NCBI RefSeq assembly: GCF_003696365.1
Contig: NZ_RFFM01000002.1
Span: forward strand, 62,001 to 126,000
Direction: 5' to 3'
Source of the DNA: Stutzerimonas zhaodongensis
GTDB taxonomy: Bacteria; Pseudomonadota; Gammaproteobacteria; Pseudomonadales; Pseudomonadaceae
Length of the DNA stretch: 64,000 nt
Shown: piece after piece, positions 46,632 through 53,954 of the stretch
How positions within the stretch are numbered: the stretch's first letter is position 1
Layout of the letters: every line of letters begins with the position of its first letter
The notes under the pieces: generated by a model
Seen by the model: the letters and a program-made list of their open reading frames with translations, nothing else
Databases searched by the model: none
Told to the model about the DNA's origin: nothing
Made by a program: the position numbers and the translations under genes

Positions 46632-48179
46632 ATGACGCAACGGATGCTGGAAGTACCGGGCTATCGCCTGCATAAACGACTCGGCAAGGGCGGAATGGCC
46701 GAGGTCTACCTCGCCACTCAGTTGTCGCTGGATCGCGAGGTCGCCATCAAGGTCCTGCTGCGCACCGAAGACGCGGCATTCACCGAGCGCTTCATACAGG
46801 AAGGCCACATCGTTGCCTCCCTTCGGCACCCCGCCATCATCACCATTCATGACATCGGCCTGATCGCCGACGGCCGCCACTACCTCGCCATGGAGTACAT
46901 CGGTGGCGGCGATCTGGCGCAGCACCGTGGCATTGTCTTTTCACCATCCCGCGCGCTGGACATCGTCCGGCAGCTCGCCGGTGGCTTGGCCGTCGTGCAC
47001 GATGGCGGCCTGGTGCACCGCGACGTAAAGCCGGCCAATATCCTGTTCCGAGACGACAGTAGCGTCGTGCTCACCGATTTTGGCGTCGCCAAGGCGGTGG
47101 AGCTGGATAACGAGCTCACGCACTTCGGCATCGCCGTTGGCAGCCCCGCCTACAGCAGCCCGGAACAAGCACAGTGCCAGTCTCTGGATGCGCGCAGTGA
47201 CATTTACAGTCTCGGAGTCATCCTCGCGGAGATGCTTATCGGAACCAACCCGTTTCGTGCAGCAAGCTATCCACAAACGGTCCTCAACCACGTGCAGATG
47301 CCACCGCCCGAGCTGCCGCCAGCCCTGGCTCCTTATCAAGCGCTGCTGGACCGAATGCTGGCCAAGCAGCCGGATGAGCGCTTCAGAAATTGCCGCGAGC
47401 TGCTGGAGGCCATTGACACGCTCACCGAACCGGACATGGATCTGACTCGCATCGCGCCGGCAGTAGCCATCGGCAACCAACCTTCGCGCCGCCGGCGTGG
47501 CCTTCGCGTTGGCCGCTTGGGGGCCGTCAGTGCGGCGCTGCTAGTGATGGTGGCGATGGGTGCCGGGGGCTACCAATGGTTGCAGTTCAGCCGCATCAGC
47601 AACTTGCTCGAACAGGGGGCCTCAAGGCTAGCGGCTGGGCAACTGACCGCGCCCGCGTTTGATAATGCCGACTATTACTACCGTCAGGCATTGCGCCTGG
47701 ATGCCGATAACACTCGAGCGCTTGAGGGGCTGCGACGTGTTCTCGATGCGCGCATCGCCGACGCCCTGGCCCTGGCTGCCCAACGTTTGGCCAGCGATCA
47801 GCTACTCGAGCCCGCCGAAGACAGCGCCGTACATTATTACCGCCAGGTACTGGGATGGCTGCCAGGCAACGAAGCCGCTCGCGAAGGACTGATCCAGGTT
47901 GGCGAGCGCTATGTTGCGTTAGCTGAAGCGGCCTATGGACGACGCGAGTTTGCGCTCGCATTGGAGTACATCCAGCAGGGTCTTGATGCTGTACCGGAAC
48001 AGGCAACACTGCTCGCCCTTCGCGACGAGCACCCGAAGCGAGTCGCCAAGGCTCGTGCCCCCCGTGTCGCGGCACGCCCGGCTGTTAGCACCTCCCGCGC
48101 GCCGGCTAGCCCTGCTCAAACTGCCCAAGCGCCTGCCAATCCGGTCAAGCGTCTGTGGAACAGGATATTCGATCAGTAA
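46632..48179 (+). CDS. Membrane Ser/Thr protein kinase with TPR-like extracytoplasmic domain
   Basis: A 515-residue Hanks-type kinase. Kinase domain about residues 10-270 with 'GKGGMAEVYLA', 'VAIKV', 'HRDVKPANILF' and 'DFGVAK'. A membrane segment is near 295-318 ('GAVSAALLVMVAMGAGGY'). The rest carries three TPR-like repeats ('YYRQALRLDADNTRALEGL', 'YYRQVLGWLPGNEAAREGL', 'ALEYIQQGLDAVPEQ') and would be periplasmic. The start ATG follows a TTG that is also in frame. Middle gene of a PP2C-kinase-FHA trio. Confidence 0.9.
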   Translation: MTQRMLEVPGYRLHKRLGKGGMAEVYLATQLSLDREVAIKVLLRTEDAAFTERFIQEGHIVASLRHPAIITIHDIGLIADGRHYLAMEYIGGGDLAQHRGIVFSPSRALDIVRQLAGGLAVVHDGGLVHRDVKPANILFRDDSSVVLTDFGVAKAVELDNELTHFGIAVGSPAYSSPEQAQCQSLDARSDIYSLGVILAEMLIGTNPFRAASYPQTVLNHVQMPPPELPPALAPYQALLDRMLAKQPDERFRNCRELLEAIDTLTEPDMDLTRIAPAVAIGNQPSRRRRGLRVGRLGAVSAALLVMVAMGAGGYQWLQFSRISNLLEQGASRLAAGQLTAPAFDNADYYYRQALRLDADNTRALEGLRRVLDARIADALALAAQRLASDQLLEPAEDSAVHYYRQVLGWLPGNEAAREGLIQVGERYVALAEAAYGRREFALALEYIQQGLDAVPEQATLLALRDEHPKRVAKARAPRVAARPAVSTSRAPASPAQTAQAPANPVKRLWNRIFDQ

Positions 48180-48238
48180 TCCAGCTCGGTCGTTACACCC
48201 GAACAACGATCAGCCTTCCCGCTCAAGGTATCGCATAC

Positions 48239-49093
48239 ATGCTCAGGATCCACTTCGTTGACAACCGTCAGAGCCCCGTCTGGCTTGCCGATGAACGCTT
48301 TACCCTTGGCTCGGACGCCAGCAATGATCTGGTGCTGCGCGACGCCGGGATAGCGCCCTTTCACGCCGAGCTGCGGCTGGACAATCGCCTCTACCACCTG
48401 ACCGATCTCGGCGCGCCGGGCGGCACCTTCGTCAACGAAGAGAAAATCGGCGAGCGCTATCAGATTCGTTCGGGAGACCGAGTTCGCCTGGGTTCGCTCG
48501 AACTGGAAATCGTCGATCCAGCCAAGGTGGGTGCAAAGGTGGCAATGGCACCCCGTTGGCTGCTGCAGGTCATCAAAGGCGAAAACCAGGGCCACAAATA
48601 TCACATCACCGGCTCCATGACTTTTGGTCGCTCCGTGAAGTGCGAGCTTTGCTTCAGCGACGCGGAACTGTCCCGCCGTCATGCCGAGTTCTATCTCAAA
48701 GGCGACAGTCTCGAAGTGAAGGATCTGGCATCGGCAAATGGGCTGCTCGTAAACCGGACCAAGGTGACGACCGCCGTATTGCAGCCAGGTGATCAGGTTC
48801 AGTTGTGCAGCACGACGCTGCTGGTGATCGGCCCGAAGGTTCACGCGCCTGAGCCTGTCGAAGAAGACGCTACCGTGTTCATGCGAGCAACGGACTTGCC
48901 AGCCACGGTGACGACCAAACCGGCCCGAACGCGCCCCGCCGCGCCCAATCCGTTACATGCTGCTGCATCTGCTCCTGCCGGTGCCGTCGCCCACTCCGTG
49001 GCCAGTCCGAAATCGAGGTGGCGAACCGGGCTGTTCATAGGCGCGCTGTTAGCGGCGGTCGCCGCCGGTCTCGTTGCGCAGGGATACATCTAG
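48239..49093 (+). CDS. Double-FHA-domain membrane protein
   Basis: A 284-residue protein with two FHA domains and a C-terminal membrane anchor (about 262-282). FHA2 (about 116-200) has canonical phosphothreonine-binding residues in 'FGRSVKCEL', 'ELSRRHAEF' and 'ANGLLVN'. FHA1 (about 10-90) lacks the 'GR' arginine and the Ser of SxxH ('LGSDASNDL', 'IAPFHAEL'), so it may not bind phosphopeptides. It is probably a target or adaptor of the upstream kinase. Confidence 0.88.
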   Translation: MLRIHFVDNRQSPVWLADERFTLGSDASNDLVLRDAGIAPFHAELRLDNRLYHLTDLGAPGGTFVNEEKIGERYQIRSGDRVRLGSLELEIVDPAKVGAKVAMAPRWLLQVIKGENQGHKYHITGSMTFGRSVKCELCFSDAELSRRHAEFYLKGDSLEVKDLASANGLLVNRTKVTTAVLQPGDQVQLCSTTLLVIGPKVHAPEPVEEDATVFMRATDLPATVTTKPARTRPAAPNPLHAAASAPAGAVAHSVASPKSRWRTGLFIGALLAAVAAGLVAQGYI

Positions 49094-49145
49094 CCTGCCG
49101 GCGCTCGTACCCCTTGAGTAGCCTTACATCGCCTACAAAGGCGTC

Positions 49146-49173
49146 GCCGCCTTCAGAACGAACTGAAGGCGGC
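49146..49173. terminator. Hairpin between convergent FHA and ktrA genes
   Basis: Perfect 11-bp stem GCCGCCTTCAG / CTGAAGGCGGC with a 6-nt loop, between convergent genes. No T-run follows, so it is a candidate bidirectional transcript-end structure only. Confidence 0.4.
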
Positions 49174-49240
49174 CGTTGCGGCAACCTCTCGACCTTCGTC
49201 GAACCCAGGCAACTACCCCGACACGGATAGCAACCCGGCG

Positions 49241-49936
49241 TTATTTCACTTGCCCGGCAAAACGCTGAATCTGCCCCGTGGGGCCCGAGACAATCAACAG
49301 GTCGCCAGGCAGGACCATGGTGCTAGGCGTCGCGTGCTGGAAATCGGTATTGGTGCGCTTGACGCCTACGACAGTAATTCCGTACTTGGTCCGTACTTCG
49401 GACTCTTCGAGCTTGCGATTGTGGGTAGCCGCCGGAGCATGAACCTTTGCCAGGGCGAAACCGTCATCCAGCTCGATGAAATCGATGAGTCGCCCGGTAA
49501 CCATGTTCGCAACCCGAACGCCCATATCGGCTTCTGGATAAACCACATGGTGTGCGCCGATGCGTTGTGCGATCTGGCCGTGTTCCTGCGTCAATGCCTT
49601 CACCCAGATGTCCTTGATCCCAAGCTCGGTAAGGGCCATCAAGGTCATCAGGCTCGCAGCCACATCCGTTCCGATGCCCACAACCGCATGCGCGAAATCG
49701 GCCACGCCCAGTTGCCGGAGCACCATGGCGTTGGTGGCATCGGCCTGGACAGCATGCGTTAGCCGGTCCGCCCAGGCATGCACGGGATCGGACTCACGAT
49801 CGATCCCCATTACGTCATGACCAAGGTGCACCAACGAGCGTGCTACTGATCCTCCGAAACGCCCCAGTCCGATGACTACGACGCTGTCGCCTTTCGAAAA
49901 GGCGTATTGCTCGGAAAACAACAATTTAGCCAACAA
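49241..49936 (-). CDS. ktrA: KtrA-type potassium channel regulatory subunit (RCK/TrkA)
   Basis: A 231-residue cytoplasmic RCK protein: nucleotide-binding 'VVVIGLGRFGGSVARSL' then a C-terminal TrkA_C domain. The single RCK pair fits KtrA, not the duplicated TrkA of enterobacteria. The start is TTG at 49936: AGAGGAG is 7 bp before it and no ATG is nearby. It overlaps the end of ktrB by 11 bp, so translation is coupled. It gates KtrB in response to nucleotides. Confidence 0.88.
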   Translation of the reverse strand: MLAKLLFSEQYAFSKGDSVVVIGLGRFGGSVARSLVHLGHDVMGIDRESDPVHAWADRLTHAVQADATNAMVLRQLGVADFAHAVVGIGTDVAASLMTLMALTELGIKDIWVKALTQEHGQIAQRIGAHHVVYPEADMGVRVANMVTGRLIDFIELDDGFALAKVHAPAATHNRKLEESEVRTKYGITVVGVKRTNTDFQHATPSTMVLPGDLLIVSGPTGQIQRFAGQVK

Positions 49937-51254
49937 TGGGATGCTCCTCTGGATAGCGATACGGCATGCGGTGTGCGCCCAATGCAAGTGAGACGGCGAG
50001 CGTGATGGTCCCGACCCGCCCGGTATACATGAGCAAACTGAGCATGAGCTGACTGGATTCCGGGAGGGCAGCCGTGATTCCGGTGGACAGGCCGACGGTC
50101 CCGAAGGCAGAAATGACCTCGAATATCACCTGGTCAGTGGGAAAGTCGGTCTCGCGCAGGATCACCAGGGTACCCAGCACCACCATTGCGCTCCCCAACA
50201 CCATCACGGTGATCGCCTGTCGTTGCGACGCAGTGGTTATCCTTCTGCCGAATACCTCGCAATCGGGCCGGCCGCGCACTTCGGCTACGACCATCAGCAC
50301 GAGAATCGCCATGGTGCCGATCTTCACGCCGCCTGCCGTACCCGCGCTACCGCCGCCAATGAACATCAAAAGATAGTGCAGTGCCCAACTCTCATGGGTT
50401 AGCGCTCCGATATCCAGCGCGTTGAAGCCGGCCGTCCTTGCCGAAACCGACATGAAAATAGCCGACAGCAGCTTGTCCACAAGGGCCATGGGGCCGAGCG
50501 TTCGTGGATTGGCCCATTCGAAAAAGACGAAAGACACGAAGCCGCCGAGCAGGAGGATCGCCGTGCCACTCAACGTCAGTTTCGTATGCAGTGACCAATG
50601 CCGCGAGTCAGTGAATCTGGTGCGCAGATCCTGCAGCACCGGAAATCCGATGCCACCGATGATGATGGCAATCATGACGGGCGTCAGGACAAATCCGTCA
50701 GTCGCAAAGCCCATGAGGCTGTCGGCGTGAATCGAGAATCCGGCGTTGTTGAATGCCGAAACCGCGTGGAAGAGTCCGCTCCACGCAGCGCCCGGCCAAT
50801 CGACGTCGTAAGTGAGGTGGAACCGGAGCGTCAATAGGAGCGCGACAGCTGCTTCCACTACGAGCGTAACCACTAGCACCAACTTCGCGACGCTGGTGAC
50901 ATCACCGACACCCAGTGAGCGACTTTCGACCTGCGCGATCATTTTTGTGCGCAACCTAAACGACCGATTGACGAGCAGCCCCATAAGGGTTGCGACTGTC
51001 ATCATGCCGAACCCGCCGAGCTGAAACAGAGCGAGGATTACCACCTGCCCGAGTGCCGTCCAGTACGTACCAGTGTCCACGACAACCAGTCCCGTTACAC
51101 ATACTGCGGACACCGCGGTGAAAAGTGCTGTGACCAATGGCGCCGAAAGCCCGTTACTGCTAGCGGCGGGAAGCATCAATAGAGCTGTTCCCAACAAGAT
51201 TACGCCAGCAAAAATCAGGGCCACCACCCTGGCTGGATGCAGCGAAGACTTCAT
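49926..51254 (-). CDS. ktrB: KtrB/TrkH-type potassium uptake membrane subunit
   Basis: A 442-residue ion-translocating subunit with eight membrane segments and four P-loops. The selectivity-filter glycines appear in 'SAVCVTGLVVVD', 'SAFNNAGFSI', 'SARTAGFNAL' and 'SAFGTVGLSTG'. Length and the paired ktrA gene fit KtrB of the sodium-dependent potassium uptake system. Upstream is a 390-bp gap shared with the TonB receptor gene. Confidence 0.92.
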   Translation of the reverse strand: MKSSLHPARVVALIFAGVILLGTALLMLPAASSNGLSAPLVTALFTAVSAVCVTGLVVVDTGTYWTALGQVVILALFQLGGFGMMTVATLMGLLVNRSFRLRTKMIAQVESRSLGVGDVTSVAKLVLVVTLVVEAAVALLLTLRFHLTYDVDWPGAAWSGLFHAVSAFNNAGFSIHADSLMGFATDGFVLTPVMIAIIIGGIGFPVLQDLRTRFTDSRHWSLHTKLTLSGTAILLLGGFVSFVFFEWANPRTLGPMALVDKLLSAIFMSVSARTAGFNALDIGALTHESWALHYLLMFIGGGSAGTAGGVKIGTMAILVLMVVAEVRGRPDCEVFGRRITTASQRQAITVMVLGSAMVVLGTLVILRETDFPTDQVIFEVISAFGTVGLSTGITAALPESSQLMLSLLMYTGRVGTITLAVSLALGAHRMPYRYPEEHPIVG

Positions 51255-51642
51255 TCAATCGCCCTTACGATGCCGGAAATCGGTAAGCGGAATCCGCAAG
51301 GCGGCTACTTTACTCCCCAATCCCCGACAACAGTACGCTTAAAACAGGCCCGCTTCGGCTCGTCTGGGGATGGCCGCACCCGAGCATGTGAGCCCCAATA
51401 CGGCGTTTGAAGCCAATGCCTCGCCTCTACGTTCTGAGCAAGCCGCACGCCCAACTGTCCTGAAGACCGGCATTGATTATGTGAGATAGCAGTCAGCCAA
51501 CGCAGAGGCTCAATGGGAATCGGTGCTCGCCGTTAGCAACTGCGGAAGCCCGACGCAATATCGTTATGATATAACGTCAGCAAAGCAACGACGTTGCCTG
51601 CTCTGCTGCGCCGTCACCCGTTCCCATTAACGATCCCTCATA
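51255..51642. promoter_or_regulatory. Intergenic region between ktrB and the TonB receptor gene
   Basis: A 388-bp gap between divergent genes. Apart from the Zur-box-like palindrome at 51562-51576 nothing was recognised. No clear ribosome site is seen right before the receptor ATG. Confidence 0.4.
51562..51576. promoter_or_regulatory. Zur-box-like palindrome
   Basis: The perfect dyad C-GTTAT-GAT-ATAAC-G matches the gammaproteobacterial Zur consensus GTTATANTATAAC at 12 of 13 positions. It lies 67 bp upstream of the TonB receptor ATG, a suitable place for zinc-dependent repression. It is not like a Fur box. Confidence 0.55.
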
Positions 51643-53763
51643 ATGAAACCATCACTGCCAAACATCAGCCTGAGACACGCCTTGAGTCTCGGTAGCCTCG
51701 CCCTGTTCGTTACCAGCACCCATGCCCAGGACTCCACACAACTTCCGACGATGACGATACGAGCCGAGCAGATGAAGGACGCAGGTTCGTATGCGCCGAG
51801 CTCGATCTCGGTCGGTAGCAAGGTGGCGGTGTCGCCTCTGGAAGTACCGCAATCAGTCAGCGTGGTTACGCGCCAGCGCATCGAAGACCAGAACCTGATC
51901 ACCCTCGGCGATGCACTGAACGAGGTCACTGGCGTCACCGTCTCACCGTGGGATTCGATGACCCATCAGTACCGCTCTCGTGGTTACGTCATGGACATGG
52001 CTTACGATGGCGTGCCCTTGTACGGCACCGGTGGACACCAGCAATTCGACCTCGCCATCTACGAGCGTGTCGAAGTGCTACGCGGCCCTGCCGCGCTGTT
52101 CATGGGCTCAGGCCAGGGTGGCGGCCTGGTCAATCTGGTGCGCAAGCGCGGGCTGGAGCAGTTCGGTGCATCGCTCACGACATCCGCCGGATCATGGGAC
52201 AACTATCGGACCGAACTAGATGTCGGCGGGCCGTTGAGCGCTGACGGGCGTCTGCGCAGCCGCTTCGTTGGCAGCTGGCATGAACACGACTATTTCTGGG
52301 ACGTCACGCATAAGGAAAAGTGGCTCGGCTACGGCACTCTCGACTACGACCTGACGCCCAACACTGTCATCTCGGTTTCCTTTACTCATCAGCAAGACCA
52401 TACCGATTCCCCCAGCATGGGGCTGCCGGCGTATACAGATGGGCGCTTCCTCGAAGTATCGCGGTCAACGCATGTGTATCCGGACTGGAACATGATCGGT
52501 TTCGAGACCAGCGAAGTGGCCTTTGACCTGGAACACCGCCTGGCCAATGACTGGGTCGTGAAAAGCAAATTGCTAGAGCGTCGGCAGGATTGGTTCTACA
52601 AAGACAGCTTCCCCGCCGTTGGCGTCGATCCGCAGACAGGGCTGATCGGCCAGTACAACCGCCGTGCCAGTGATTCCGATATCGAACAGAGCGCGTTCGA
52701 CATCTATACGTCCGGGCCATTCGAGTTGCTCTCCCGCACGCACGAGATGACCGTCGGCTACAACCGAAACCGACTCTTCGACAGTTCGCGTTACGGCAAC
52801 GCCTCGCCGGTTTTCAATGTGCCGTTGGATAACCCCAGCCTGGTGCCTGAGCCTGCTACCACGTACACCAGCGGATACGAAAACGATACTCGGCAGCAAG
52901 GCGTCTATGGCCAGACACGACTGTCCATCAGCGATCCGCTGACACTGGTGCTCGGGGCAAGAGCCAGCAATTTCGAACGGAAATCGCGAAACGTCTCCCC
53001 CTCCACACCTACCCAATGGCGTACCGGCTCGAAAGAAACTGGCGAGTTCACCCCCTACGGCGGCCTCGTGTACTACCTCACGCCAAACATCACCAGTTAC
53101 GTCAGCTACTCGGACATCTTCATCCCTCAGGGTCAGCTCACAGCGGCCGGCGGCACCCTGGAGCCCCGTGTCGGCTCGCAGTGGGAGGCCGGTTTGAAGG
53201 GGCAGTTCTTCGAGCAGAAGCTGAATGCTTCCCTGGCGGTTTACCGGACGCGGGATGAGAACCGAGTCATGCAGGACCAGAACAACCCAGGGTTCTTCCT
53301 GGCCGCAGGCGAAGTGGAAGTCGAAGGATGGGAGTTCGAGGTGTCCGGTCGGCCTACGCCTAACCTTAATCTTTCACTTGGATACGCCTACGTGAACAGC
53401 AAGTATCTGGAAGACCTGCGCAGCAAGGGCGGCAAGTTTTCGCTGTTCGAGCCCAAGCATTCTCTCAAGACGTTCGCAAAATATCAGTTCACCGAGGGTC
53501 CACTCGAACGCGCCTTTGTGGGTGGTGGCGTGCATATCAACAGCGGCGGCAACGGCAGCAGCGGGACGGACCTCCGCACTCAAAGCGGCTACGCCCTGTT
53601 CAACGCTCAGATTGGCTATCAGGTCGCGTCAAAGACATCAGTTGCCCTGCTGGGCAACAATCTGTTCGATCGGGAGTACTACGCGCGGGTTGGTGGCGTG
53701 AACACCTACAACACCTTCGGGGACCCTCGAAACTTCACCCTGATGCTGCGTACCGCGCTGTAG
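51643..53763 (+). CDS. TonB-dependent siderophore/metallophore receptor (FhuE/CntO-like)
   Basis: A 706-residue outer-membrane receptor. Signal peptide about 1-29 (THAQ-D), TonB box region 'LPTMTIRAE', plug domain with 'EVPQSVSVVTRQRIEDQ' and 'RVEVLRGPAALFMGSGQ', then a 22-strand type barrel ending 'NNLFDREYYARVGG...FTLMLRTAL'. It resembles FhuE-type hydroxamate receptors and the pseudopaline receptor CntO. No ligand synthesis, regulator or ABC genes are near. The upstream Zur-like box suggests zinc starvation control and a zincophore as ligand; this is inference. Confidence 0.87.
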   Translation: MKPSLPNISLRHALSLGSLALFVTSTHAQDSTQLPTMTIRAEQMKDAGSYAPSSISVGSKVAVSPLEVPQSVSVVTRQRIEDQNLITLGDALNEVTGVTVSPWDSMTHQYRSRGYVMDMAYDGVPLYGTGGHQQFDLAIYERVEVLRGPAALFMGSGQGGGLVNLVRKRGLEQFGASLTTSAGSWDNYRTELDVGGPLSADGRLRSRFVGSWHEHDYFWDVTHKEKWLGYGTLDYDLTPNTVISVSFTHQQDHTDSPSMGLPAYTDGRFLEVSRSTHVYPDWNMIGFETSEVAFDLEHRLANDWVVKSKLLERRQDWFYKDSFPAVGVDPQTGLIGQYNRRASDSDIEQSAFDIYTSGPFELLSRTHEMTVGYNRNRLFDSSRYGNASPVFNVPLDNPSLVPEPATTYTSGYENDTRQQGVYGQTRLSISDPLTLVLGARASNFERKSRNVSPSTPTQWRTGSKETGEFTPYGGLVYYLTPNITSYVSYSDIFIPQGQLTAAGGTLEPRVGSQWEAGLKGQFFEQKLNASLAVYRTRDENRVMQDQNNPGFFLAAGEVEVEGWEFEVSGRPTPNLNLSLGYAYVNSKYLEDLRSKGGKFSLFEPKHSLKTFAKYQFTEGPLERAFVGGGVHINSGGNGSSGTDLRTQSGYALFNAQIGYQVASKTSVALLGNNLFDREYYARVGGVNTYNTFGDPRNFTLMLRTAL

Positions 53764-53954
53764 CGATAGGCGAACGATGACAGGGCTCCGGACCGACACC
53801 ACTTCATGCGGGCGGTTGACGTCCATGTCGTAACGGATTGACCGGTCATCGCAAAGGAGTGCATGACGCCATCCGTTGCAGATACTCGCTACGCCAGCAT
53901 CGTCGCAACAGCGGCGCTGGCGTAACGACCACTCCGTTCTTTTCAAGACCAGTT

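Noticed and set aside
45846..49093. The PP2C/kinase/FHA trio as part of a type VI secretion locus
   Set aside because: No tss, hcp, vgrG or icm-like gene is in the window; flanks are curlin and potassium uptake genes.
51562..51576. Fur box before the TonB receptor
   Set aside because: The dyad spacing and bases fit the Zur consensus far better than the 19-bp Fur consensus.
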